Assembly: GCA_017399405.1 (NCBI GenBank)
Contig: JAFQCT010000017.1
Coordinates: 1 to 64,000 of the forward strand
Direction of reading: 5' to 3'
From: Clostridia bacterium
Lineage (GTDB): Bacteria > Bacillota > Clostridia > Oscillospirales > Acutalibacteraceae
DNA: 64,000 bases
Part shown: piece after piece, positions 27,826 to 35,726 of the stretch
How positions within the stretch are numbered: the first letter of the stretch is position 1
How the letters are laid out: each line of letters opens with the position of its first letter
Made by a program: the position numbers and the translations under genes
The notes under the pieces: generated by a model
Told to the model about the DNA's origin: nothing
What the model saw: only the letters and a program-made list of their open reading frames with translations
Database searches by the model: none

Positions 27826-28884
27826 ATGAACGTGTTAGCAAAAAAAGAGAGAAATATTGGATTAGACATCCTAAGAATATTATCAATGTTTCTCATAACA
27901 GCAAGACATTATATTGGATATTCAGGAGTTACTGAAAGCTTAGGGTTTTCTTCTCTTAATGGTATTTTTGTAAATGTGTTGTCCGTAACTGTTATTCCTG
28001 CTACAAATATTTTTGTGCTTATCAGTGGCTATTTTTTAGTAAATTCAGCATTTAAGCCACAAAGAATTGTGAAAATCTGGGCAGAAACATTTTTCTATTC
28101 AGTACTGTTTTTTATAGTTGGATTGATTTTGAACTTCAAAAGATTTTCATTATCTAACTTGATTTTTGCATTATTGCCATTTGTAAGTAGACACTATTGG
28201 TTTTCGGTTACATATATTGTGTTGATTTTAGTATCACCATTTCTTAATAAAGTGATTATATCAATTACGGAAAAAGAACATAGATTGCTCGTTGTTGGTG
28301 GCGGAATACTTTTATCTGGTTGGACAACTATTGTGTATTTTTCTCAAGGTGTTGTTACAGGTGGTAATAGGGGATTATTATGGTTTATGTATTTGTATTT
28401 AATTGGCGCATACATAAATCTTTATAGAGAAAAAATAAAGTTTAATGCAATAAATATTATTGTAACAGTATTTTCGTTTGTAGTGATTTTGGCATATAAC
28501 TTTTTGCTGCCAAAACTTTCATTTATCAGCAACTTCCCAATTAACACTGATGATTCAGTTTTTAGTCTTATTCTTTCAGTTGCATTATTTGTTGCATTTT
28601 TAAATATTAGAATCAATAATAAGAAAATCAAAGAAATAGTCGTTGCTTTAGCAGCATCGTCATTTGGTGTATATTTGATACAAGAAAACTGCATGATAAG
28701 GTATTTCTTATGGCAAGATACAGTAAATGCTAATAAGTTCGCAGACAGTATTTTGTTGTTTGTGGTATTGCTTGTTTGCTTTGTAGTTTTATTAGCAATG
28801 TCTTATTGTTGTGAAAAAATATTTTCAGTTATATATGGCAAAAGTCTTGAAAAACTAAAAAGAATAGCGAAGGTGAAGAGATAA
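27826..28884 (+). CDS. Acyltransferase family 3 membrane protein
   Basis: 352 residues, about ten hydrophobic segments. NIGLDILRILSMFLITARHY carries the R-x10-H motif intact, and NIFVLISGYFLV follows as in OafA/WecH-type O-acyltransferases. It starts one base after capF and its stop overlaps the start of capG (TAATG), so it is translated with the FucNAc genes. Target sugar unknown. Confidence 0.85.
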   Translation: MNVLAKKERNIGLDILRILSMFLITARHYIGYSGVTESLGFSSLNGIFVNVLSVTVIPATNIFVLISGYFLVNSAFKPQRIVKIWAETFFYSVLFFIVGLILNFKRFSLSNLIFALLPFVSRHYWFSVTYIVLILVSPFLNKVIISITEKEHRLLVVGGGILLSGWTTIVYFSQGVVTGGNRGLLWFMYLYLIGAYINLYREKIKFNAINIIVTVFSFVVILAYNFLLPKLSFISNFPINTDDSVFSLILSVALFVAFLNIRINNKKIKEIVVALAASSFGVYLIQENCMIRYFLWQDTVNANKFADSILLFVVLLVCFVVLLAMSYCCEKIFSVIYGKSLEKLKRIAKVKR

Positions 28885-30062
28885 TGAAACTTGATTACTC
28901 AGATGTAAAATTCAAAAATAACGGCAAGTTAAAGCTTTTGATTATCGTAGGCACACGTCCTGAAATTATTCGTCTTGCTGCGGTAATTAATAAGTGCCGT
29001 CAGTATTTTGACTGTATTCTTGCTCATACAGGTCAAAACTATGACTATAACCTTAATGGTGTATTCTTCAAGGATTTGAAGCTTCAGGACCCTGATGTTT
29101 ATATGGATGCAGTAGGTGATGACCTTGGCGCAACAATAGGCAATATTATAAATTGCTCATATAAGCTTATGGCTGAAATTAATCCTGATGCGTTGCTTAT
29201 TTTAGGTGATACAAATTCTTGTCTTTCAGCAATTCCTGCAAAAAGATTACATATTCCAATTTTCCATATGGAAGCAGGTAATCGTTGCAAAGACGAGTGC
29301 CTTCCTGAAGAAACAAACAGAAGAATTGTTGATATAATTTCTGATGTTAACCTTGCATATTCAGAACACGCAAGAAAATATCTTCACGAATGTGGACTTC
29401 CAAAGGAAAGAGTTTATGTGACAGGCTCACCAATGGCAGAAGTACTTCGCAATAACCTTGCAGATATTGAAATGTCGCATATTCATTCTAAACTCGGTTT
29501 AGAAAAAGGTAAATATATTCTTCTTTCTGCACATAGAGAAGAAAATATTGATACTGAAAAGAATTTCTTATCACTTTTCAATGCAATCAACAAAATGGCA
29601 GAAAAATATGATATGCCAATTCTTTATTCTTGCCACCCAAGAAGCAAGAAACGACTTGAAACAAGTGGATTTAAGCTTGATAGCAGTGTAATTCAGCACG
29701 AGCCACTTGGCTTCCACGACTATAACTGCTTACAGATGAACGCTTTTGCAGTAGTGTCAGATAGTGGTACATTACCTGAAGAAAGCTCATTCTTCACAAG
29801 TATCGGCAAATCATTCCCTGCAGTTTGTATCCGTACATCAACTGAAAGACCTGAAGCACTTGATAAAGCATGTTTTGTGCTTGCAGGAATTGACGAAAAA
29901 TCACTTCTTCAAGCAGTTGATACTGCAGTTGAAATGAACAAAAATGACGATTTAGGTATTCCTGTGCCTGATTATGTTGACGAAATTGTTTCAAATAAAG
30001 TAGTTAAACTTATTCAGTCATATACTGGCGTAGTCGATAAAATGGTTTGGAGAAAATTCTGA
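28884..30062 (+). CDS. capG: UDP-N-acetylglucosamine 2-epimerase family, CapG-type
   Basis: 392 residues of the non-hydrolysing 2-epimerase family. Landmarks are GTRPEIIRLAAVI, HTGQNYDYNLNGVFF, MEAGNRCKDECLPEE and SDSGTLPEESSFF. MEAGNRC in place of the WecB-type VEAGLRT favours the CapG group, which epimerises UDP-L-6-deoxy-TalNAc to UDP-L-FucNAc. Position after capE and capF supports that reading. Both junctions are one-base overlaps, so translation is probably coupled. Confidence 0.88.
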   Translation: MKLDYSDVKFKNNGKLKLLIIVGTRPEIIRLAAVINKCRQYFDCILAHTGQNYDYNLNGVFFKDLKLQDPDVYMDAVGDDLGATIGNIINCSYKLMAEINPDALLILGDTNSCLSAIPAKRLHIPIFHMEAGNRCKDECLPEETNRRIVDIISDVNLAYSEHARKYLHECGLPKERVYVTGSPMAEVLRNNLADIEMSHIHSKLGLEKGKYILLSAHREENIDTEKNFLSLFNAINKMAEKYDMPILYSCHPRSKKRLETSGFKLDSSVIQHEPLGFHDYNCLQMNAFAVVSDSGTLPEESSFFTSIGKSFPAVCIRTSTERPEALDKACFVLAGIDEKSLLQAVDTAVEMNKNDDLGIPVPDYVDEIVSNKVVKLIQSYTGVVDKMVWRKF

Positions 30063-31234
30063 TGATTTGTGAGAAAATTTTTGAAGAACGCTATCAGAGA
30101 ACCCCGTCAGGAGTGGCATTTTGCCCGTACAGAATTTGTCCTATTGGTGCTCATAGCGACCATCAGTTAGGTAAAATCACAGGGCTTGCCATTGATAAAG
30201 GAATTCATATTGCATATGGACCAAAACAAAGTGGTATTATCGAGCTTAGCTCTTTGCAATTTGATAAGCGTGCACAATTCCATATTAATTCTGTACCCGA
30301 AACAAAACAAATGGATTGGGCTGACTATTTGCGTGGTGCAACTCTTGCGTTAGCCGAGAAATATCCAATAAAAATTGGCCTTGCAGGTGTTATTGAAGGC
30401 ACTTTGCCAATAGGTGGATTGTCATCATCAGCAGCCGTAATTATTGCATTTCTTTTAGCACTTTGCGATGTTAATAATATTAAACTCACAAGTAATGAAA
30501 TGATTATGATGGCTTTGCAGGCTGAAAACAAATATGTGGGTGTTTCTTGCGGTAAATTAGACCAGTCTTGCGAAGTTTATTCTAAAAAAGACCATCTTTT
30601 GTACCTTGATACAAAAGACGATACCTTTGAACTTATTCCTACAAATCCACAAATGAAACCTTATGAAATTATTATTTTCTTTAGTGGATTAGAGCGTTCA
30701 TTGGTAGGGTCTAAATTCAATATGCGAGTTGACGAATGTCGTAGTGCGGCTTATGCATTAAAGGCGTTAGCAGGCATGGAGTATGGAAGATTTAATGAAA
30801 CTAATCTTCGTGAAGTTCCATATGAAGTGTATTTAGAATATAAAGATAAATTGCCAGAGAACTGGATGAAACGTGCGGAACATTGGTACACAGAGTTCTA
30901 TCGTGTTCAAAAGGGCGCGGAATGTTGGCGAAATGGCGACATTGAGGCATTCGGTAAACTTTCATTTGAAAGTGGTTATTCATCAATTTATAATTATGAG
31001 TCAGGCTCTCCTGAACTTAAAAAGCTTTATGAAATTATGACTGAAACAGATGGTATCTATGGTGGTCGTTTCAGCGGTGCGGGATTTAAGGGTTGTTGTA
31101 TTGCACTTATTGACCCTGCTTTCCGTGAGTCAGTAATTGAAAATGTAACTACAAAATATCTTAAGGCATTCCCTGACCTTAAAGGTAAATATTCTGCACA
31201 CGTTACAAAAAGTGCAGACGGAGTAAACTTATGA
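30062..31234 (+). CDS. GHMP kinase, galactokinase/galacturonokinase-like
   Basis: 390 residues. The three GHMP motifs are visible: CPYRICPIGAHSDHQLG near residue 17, GTLPIGGLSSSAAV near 120, and GRFSGAGFKGCC near 340. The first motif resembles plant galacturonokinase (PYRICPxGAHxDHxGG) more than the usual GRVNLIGEHTDY of galactokinase. It would phosphorylate a free sugar or uronic acid at C1. The ATG overlaps the capG stop (TGATG), with GGAG nine bases upstream; a TTG at 30047 is the less likely alternative. A nucleotidyltransferase and a uronate epimerase follow with overlaps, suggesting a salvage route to an NDP-sugar. Confidence 0.78.
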   Translation: MICEKIFEERYQRTPSGVAFCPYRICPIGAHSDHQLGKITGLAIDKGIHIAYGPKQSGIIELSSLQFDKRAQFHINSVPETKQMDWADYLRGATLALAEKYPIKIGLAGVIEGTLPIGGLSSSAAVIIAFLLALCDVNNIKLTSNEMIMMALQAENKYVGVSCGKLDQSCEVYSKKDHLLYLDTKDDTFELIPTNPQMKPYEIIIFFSGLERSLVGSKFNMRVDECRSAAYALKALAGMEYGRFNETNLREVPYEVYLEYKDKLPENWMKRAEHWYTEFYRVQKGAECWRNGDIEAFGKLSFESGYSSIYNYESGSPELKKLYEIMTETDGIYGGRFSGAGFKGCCIALIDPAFRESVIENVTTKYLKAFPDLKGKYSAHVTKSADGVNL

Positions 31235-31965
31235 AATGTTTGATATTAGCGGCGGGCTATGCAACCCGCCTTTATCCTTTAACTGAAAATTTTCCTAAAC
31301 CATTACTTTCGGTAGGCGAAAAGACCATTCTTGACTGGCTTATTGAAGATATTGATACTTTAGGGCTTGTTGATGAGTATATTGTGATTTCGAACCACAA
31401 GTTTGCTCACCATTTTGATGCTTGGGCGTCTTCAAAATCGCAAAAAATTACGGTTGTTGATGATGGTACAAGTACAAATGAAACAAGACTCGGTGCAGTT
31501 TGTGATATACAGTTTGCAATTGATAAATTAGGTTTAGACGATGATATGCTTGTTATTGCAGGTGATAATCTTCTTGATTTCAGTCTTACAAAATTTATTG
31601 AATATGCAAAGAACAAAAATACAACTTGTATTATGCGTTACTATGAATCATCACAAGAAAAACTTAAAAAATGCGGTGTTGTAACAGTTGATAATAAGGA
31701 CAAAATTATAAATATGGTTGAAAAACCTGCAAATCCTGAAAGTAATTGGTGTTGTCCGCCGTTCTATTATTACACAAAAGACTCTGCAAAACTCATTAAA
31801 AAAGGTATTGAAAGTGGTTGTGGAGTTGATGCACCGGGTAGCTTTATTGCGTGGTTATGCACTCAAGTTGAAGCTTATGCTATGGAAATGCCGGGAAAGC
31901 GTTACGATATAGGCAATCTTGAAAGTTATGAACAGGTAAAAAAGGAGTATAAAGGTATATGTTGA
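31231..31965 (+). CDS. Sugar-1-phosphate nucleotidyltransferase
   Basis: 244 residues. LILAAGYATRLYPLTENF and PKPLLSVGEKTILDW form the nucleotide-binding signature of the RmlA/LicC-type family, IAGDNLLDF gives the metal-binding aspartate, and VEKPANP is a later conserved element. The chain is shorter than RmlA. It overlaps the GHMP kinase gene by four bases and the epimerase gene by seven, so the three are very likely used together. It would activate the sugar phosphate made by the kinase; nucleotide and sugar are not readable. Confidence 0.8.
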   Translation: MKCLILAAGYATRLYPLTENFPKPLLSVGEKTILDWLIEDIDTLGLVDEYIVISNHKFAHHFDAWASSKSQKITVVDDGTSTNETRLGAVCDIQFAIDKLGLDDDMLVIAGDNLLDFSLTKFIEYAKNKNTTCIMRYYESSQEKLKKCGVVTVDNKDKIINMVEKPANPESNWCCPPFYYYTKDSAKLIKKGIESGCGVDAPGSFIAWLCTQVEAYAMEMPGKRYDIGNLESYEQVKKEYKGIC

Positions 31966-33032
31966 CACCTAATGTTGATTTGAAAAATAAAACAGTTCTT
32001 GTAACGGGTGCGGCAGGCTTTATTGGCTCAAACCTTGTAAAAGAACTTTTGAAAACAGTTCAACCAATTCAAATTGTTGGTATTGATAATATTAGTGATT
32101 ACTATGATACATCGATAAAAGATTACAGACTTAATGAAATTGATATGTTATCAAAGGAATACCCACAATCAAGTTGGACTTTTGTAAAAGGCAATATTGC
32201 TGATAAAGTGCTTATTGATAAGTTGTTTACAGACTACAAGTTTAGCGTTGTTGTAAATCTTGCAGCTCAGGCAGGAGTGCGTTACTCTATTGAAAATCCT
32301 GATGTTTATATTGAAAGCAATATAATCGGTTTTTATAATATCTTAGAGGCTTGCCGTTACAATCCTGTTGAGCATCTTGTTTATGCATCTAGTTCAAGTG
32401 TTTACGGTTCAAATAAGAAAATTCCATATTCAACTGATGATAAAGTTGATAACCCTGTTTCGCTTTATGCGGCAACTAAAAAATCAAATGAACTTATGGC
32501 ACATGCCTATTCAAAACTTTATAATATTCCATCTACGGGATTACGTTTCTTTACGGTTTACGGACCTGCAGGACGTCCTGATATGGCATATTTTAGTTTT
32601 ACAAACAAGCTTATTAAAGGTGACACAATAGAAATCTTCAACTACGGCAACTGTAAACGTGATTTCACTTTTGTTGACGATATTGTTGAGGGTGTAAAAC
32701 TTGTTATGCAGAATGCACCTGAAAAGAAAATGGGTGAAGATGGTCTTCCTGTTCCACCATACAGGGTTTATAATATCGGAAATAACAATCCTGAAAATCT
32801 TCTTGATTTCGTTGATATTCTTCAACAGGAACTTGTAAGTGCAGGTGTTTTACCTGAAAATTATGATTTCGAGTCCCATAAAAAACTTGTACCAATGCAG
32901 GCAGGGGATGTACCCATTACCTATGCTGATACAAGTGCATTAGAAAAGGATTTTGGATTTAAGCCAAGCACATCATTGCGTGTCGGACTTCGAGCTTTCG
33001 CAAAATGGTATAAAGAATTTTATATGAATTAA
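31959..33032 (+). CDS. UDP-glucuronate 4-epimerase-like SDR
   Basis: 357 residues. TGAAGFIG (about 18-25), NLAAQAGVRYSIENP, LYAATKKSNEL (YxxxK) and FFTVYGPAGRPDMAYF are the hallmark sequence of UDP-GlcA 4-epimerases such as Cap1J/LpsL. It interconverts UDP-GlcA and UDP-GalA. No UDP-glucose dehydrogenase is in the window, so UDP-GlcA must come from elsewhere or, if the upstream kinase/nucleotidyltransferase handle uronic acids, from salvage. It is the last gene of the locus; a strong hairpin follows. Confidence 0.85.
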   Translation: MLTPNVDLKNKTVLVTGAAGFIGSNLVKELLKTVQPIQIVGIDNISDYYDTSIKDYRLNEIDMLSKEYPQSSWTFVKGNIADKVLIDKLFTDYKFSVVVNLAAQAGVRYSIENPDVYIESNIIGFYNILEACRYNPVEHLVYASSSSVYGSNKKIPYSTDDKVDNPVSLYAATKKSNELMAHAYSKLYNIPSTGLRFFTVYGPAGRPDMAYFSFTNKLIKGDTIEIFNYGNCKRDFTFVDDIVEGVKLVMQNAPEKKMGEDGLPVPPYRVYNIGNNNPENLLDFVDILQQELVSAGVLPENYDFESHKKLVPMQAGDVPITYADTSALEKDFGFKPSTSLRVGLRAFAKWYKEFYMN

Positions 33033-33039
33033 AAGTAAA

Positions 33040-33066
33040 AACCTACTGATGTTTAGTCAGTAGGTT
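33040..33066. terminator. Bidirectional terminator closing the polysaccharide locus
   Basis: A 10-bp perfect stem (AACCTACTGA / TCAGTAGGTT) with a 7-base loop. T-rich on the right for the plus strand (ATTTTTATTTT) and A-rich on the left, so T-rich for the minus strand too. It separates the locus from the convergent NTase gene at 33071. Confidence 0.85.
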
Positions 33067-33070
33067 ATTT

Positions 33071-34216
33071 TTATTTTAGTCCTGATTTTTCAAAGATTTC
33101 TCTCATAATGTCGGTACTTTTCTGGTCAACATTTGATATTTTTGCCTGTTTTTGTTCAATACTTCCTTTCTTTAAAAAGACAAATTCAAAAAATCTTACA
33201 ACCCAAAAGAAAGGTAATAAAAACGGTGCTTTTTTAAGGATTGAATATTTTAATTTCATGTGTTTAAGATTTGGAAATGCAGATTCCATAAATCTTTGTG
33301 ATTTTGATTTTTTTGTTATTGCAACTTTTGAAACTTCACTTGCATTTTTTACGGGTGCACCAAAAACGATATAATTCTCTATTGTAATAAGGTCATCGTT
33401 GTATTCTGCATCATCAAAAGCACTTTTATATAATTGACGAATTTTAATGGCAAATTTGTCAATACCAATTATTTCAAACTGTTTGTTTATGTAGTCAAAA
33501 TCAAGTTCAGTATGTGTTTTTTCCATTAAATACAAATCCATTAACGGTCTGAAACAAGAGCCTGCTTCAAGATAATGTTCAGCAAGATGAGCGAGTGTGT
33601 AAACATACAAATCGCTAATTGGCATCTTGTATTCACAACTGCTGACTTTCTCAACTCTGTTCCATACACCCTTAAAATAGTCGTGCATAAAATAATCTTC
33701 AACAAAAAGCATTTTATGAAGTTCAATAGTAAGAAAAGGCTTTTTAACAAGAACAATATCTTTACCGTTATTCATTTCTTGTGTGAATCCACGGGCAAGA
33801 ATTAACTCGCCACCTTTTTCCATACTTTTTTCTTTTACAAGTATGTCCATATCAACCATAAAACGCATTTCTGGAACAGGATAGAGGGATTTAAGGTGTG
33901 TACCTTTTAAGAACATAAACTCAATATTTTCTTCATTAAAGGCATTTCTTATATATTCAATTTCTTCTTGCTGTGTTGCCTCACGGGCAAGTATTGCCAT
34001 ATACGATTTTTGTAATTTAACTTCATTTTCAGCAGAAAGAGTAACAGCACCGCTTTGTACTGCAAGATATAAAATACCTTGTACAGCATTTCTTACACAT
34101 AATTTATAAAGCAAAGAAGTATCAACTTCATCAGGGCAATGGGGAACAGGCAAGCCCTTAATTGAAGCGCTTACCATTTCCAAAAAGTATTTTTTTGTTA
34201 CCATCTGTTCCTGCAT
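33071..34216 (-). CDS. NTP_transf_5-like nucleotidyltransferase
   Basis: 381 residues. FMFLKGTHLKSLYP followed by R118 and VDMDILV (D122, D124) is the active-site pattern of the uncharacterised nucleotidyltransferase family often annotated PF14907. It would add a nucleotide to an unknown acceptor. The rest (RPLMDLYLMEKT, AHLAEHYLEAG) fits the family. Its ATG overlaps the stop of the peptidase gene by one base (TAATG), so the two are translated together; an internal ATG at 34204 is an alternative start. In other Firmicutes such NTases occur near S24/S26 peptidases and PqqD-like or peptide-modifying genes; none is seen here. Function not known. Confidence 0.7.
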   Translation of the reverse strand: MQEQMVTKKYFLEMVSASIKGLPVPHCPDEVDTSLLYKLCVRNAVQGILYLAVQSGAVTLSAENEVKLQKSYMAILAREATQQEEIEYIRNAFNEENIEFMFLKGTHLKSLYPVPEMRFMVDMDILVKEKSMEKGGELILARGFTQEMNNGKDIVLVKKPFLTIELHKMLFVEDYFMHDYFKGVWNRVEKVSSCEYKMPISDLYVYTLAHLAEHYLEAGSCFRPLMDLYLMEKTHTELDFDYINKQFEIIGIDKFAIKIRQLYKSAFDDAEYNDDLITIENYIVFGAPVKNASEVSKVAITKKSKSQRFMESAFPNLKHMKLKYSILKKAPFLLPFFWVVRFFEFVFLKKGSIEQKQAKISNVDQKSTDIMREIFEKSGLK

Positions 34217-34677
34217 TATTTTAACAATCCTTTAATCTTTCTCATAGGTACCAAAATTAAGTTGCGAAGTGGCAAAATCAAGGTCCATAGTTTCACATAT
34301 AATCTGTATGAGAACTTATCTACACTAAAAGTCTTGCCATTTCGTGTAATTGATTTTACAACTGCAATAATGTGATTTTCAGTTATTCCGTATTCTTTTT
34401 TTACTTGATTATCACCACAAAGAATAAAACCGTTTTTATCTTTACCAACTATTCTGTGTAGCACAAAAGCCCCATCATCGCGACGATAAAAGATAATATC
34501 ATACTTCTGCGGATTTTCACATTTTATAAGTTCAACAGAATCTCTACCCCAAACGAGTAAAGGCAACATACTCGTACCCGTAATAGGTAACTGAACAGTA
34601 CCGCCTGTTTCAATTTTTTCTTTAATTATTGGGTAAATCTCTTGGAGTGAGATTTTCTTTTTGTTTAAGTTTTCCAT
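34216..34677 (-). CDS. S24/S26-family peptidase, Ser/His type, no N-terminal anchor
   Basis: 153 residues. TGTSMLPL places the nucleophile at S36, and FVLHRIVG puts H74 where bacterial leader peptidases have lysine, as in SipW/ER-type enzymes. CGDNQ (87-91) matches the conserved GDN region. There is no N-terminal membrane segment; the only hydrophobic stretch is near the C-terminus (about 126-143). That is unlike export signal peptidases and suggests an internal processing role. It has its own promoter and is the first gene of a two-gene unit with the NTase. No candidate precursor peptide is evident beside it. Confidence 0.75.
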   Translation of the reverse strand: MENLNKKKISLQEIYPIIKEKIETGGTVQLPITGTSMLPLLVWGRDSVELIKCENPQKYDIIFYRRDDGAFVLHRIVGKDKNGFILCGDNQVKKEYGITENHIIAVVKSITRNGKTFSVDKFSYRLYVKLWTLILPLRNLILVPMRKIKGLLK

Positions 34678-34706
34678 AAAAATACCTCACTCGAAGTCTT
34701 TAGTCA

Positions 34707-34735
34707 ATTATAGTTGAATATACGCTAAATATCAA
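34707..34735 (-). promoter_or_regulatory. Promoter of the peptidase/NTase unit
   Basis: Minus strand: -35 TTGATA (34735-34730), 17-bp spacer, -10 TATAAT (34712-34707). The -35 overlaps the end of the upstream EamA gene. The pair therefore need not depend on read-through from uraA or eamA. Confidence 0.6.
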
Positions 34736-35595
34736 GTCTTTTTCTTTAAGGAATTCCAAGCATTAAATACAGCAGCGGCAATAATAATTGCATATCCCAC
34801 AAAACTTAAAGCATCAGGTAAATCACCGAATACAACAAGGCTTAAAAGAGTTGTAAATATAATTTGTGAGTAGTCATAAATTGAAATTTCTTTTGCAGGT
34901 GCTTTTGAATAGGCAGTAGTAATAAAATATTGTCCGCCACTAGCAGAAAGTCCTGCAAGAATAAGATAAAGCCACTGTTCTGCTGACATAGGAGTAAAAT
35001 CGAAAATCAACCAAGGCAGTGTGGTCAAACAAGAAAAAGCCGAGAAATAGAAAATAATCAAACTACCCTTAAATCCATTTTGAGTAAGCTTTCTTACACA
35101 AGCATAAGCAAGACCTGCACCGAGTCCTCCTAAAAAGCCCATAAAAGCAGGTAAGCCTTCAAATGAGAAAGTAGGCTTCATAACAAACAAAGCACCTATA
35201 AAGGCAATTGTAACTGCTAAAATCTGCTTAAAACTTGCTTTTTCTTTAAGAATGAATAATGAAAAAACAACTGCAAAGAAAGGGGAGAGTTTGTTAAGCA
35301 TTGAAGCATCTGCAAGATTCATATTGCTTAAAGCATAGAAGTTACAGAGAATACCTCCCGTTCCCGCAATAGCACGAACAAGTAAAAACCCCACATTCTT
35401 GCCCTTAGGTAATGCCCATTCCTTATTTTTAGTAATAAGCACGAATGCGAAAATCATCGCTACAAAGTTCCTAAAAAAGCTTTTTTGAATAGTAGGCAAA
35501 TCGCCTGATAATTTCACAAAAAGTCCCATAAGAGCAAAGAAAAAGGCAGAAATGATAATATATATAATTCCTTTAGTTTTGTCGTTTTTAATCAT
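34732..35595 (-). CDS. EamA/DMT-superfamily transporter
   Basis: 287 residues with about ten hydrophobic segments in two EamA halves. KGIIYIIISAFFFALMGLFV opens the first half, and the second shows GGLGAGLAYACVRKLT and ASGGQYFITTAYSKAPA, the typical inter-helix pattern. Exports or imports small metabolites; the substrate cannot be assigned. AAGGTGA precedes the ATG. Neighbours on both sides have their own promoters, so it seems to be a single-gene unit. Confidence 0.85.
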   Translation of the reverse strand: MIKNDKTKGIIYIIISAFFFALMGLFVKLSGDLPTIQKSFFRNFVAMIFAFVLITKNKEWALPKGKNVGFLLVRAIAGTGGILCNFYALSNMNLADASMLNKLSPFFAVVFSLFILKEKASFKQILAVTIAFIGALFVMKPTFSFEGLPAFMGFLGGLGAGLAYACVRKLTQNGFKGSLIIFYFSAFSCLTTLPWLIFDFTPMSAEQWLYLILAGLSASGGQYFITTAYSKAPAKEISIYDYSQIIFTTLLSLVVFGDLPDALSFVGYAIIIAAAVFNAWNSLKKKT

Positions 35596-35612
35596 TAAAA
35601 GTCACCTTATAT

Positions 35613-35641
35613 ATCATACCACAAAACTCCTTTTATAACAA
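35613..35641 (-). promoter_or_regulatory. Promoter of the EamA transporter gene
   Basis: Minus strand: -35 TTGTTA (35641-35636), 17-bp spacer, -10 TATGAT (35618-35613), with a short leader of roughly 10 bases to the ATG. Confidence 0.5.
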
Positions 35642-35652
35642 CTACTTTGTAG

Positions 35653-35672
35653 GGGCGATTCACGAATCGCCC
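35653..35672. repeat. Dispersed palindrome (GGGCGATTC/GAATCGCCC type)
   Basis: A 9-bp perfect inverted repeat around AC, preceded by GTAG. Elements of the form GTAGGGGCGA...TCGCCC are widespread in Firmicutes intergenic DNA, so this is probably one copy of a dispersed palindromic repeat. It lies between the uraA terminator and the eamA promoter. Confidence 0.55.
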
Positions 35673-35682
35673 GCAAAAAAAG

Positions 35683-35707
35683 TCCCCACGAAACCAATCC
35701 GTGGGGA
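35683..35707 (-). terminator. Terminator of the uracil permease gene
   Basis: An 8-bp stem (TCCCCACG / CGTGGGGA) with a 9-base loop, followed on the minus strand by a seven-T run. Well placed 19 bases after the stop codon. Confidence 0.8.
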
Positions 35708-35726
35708 TAAATTATTGAATTACTGA

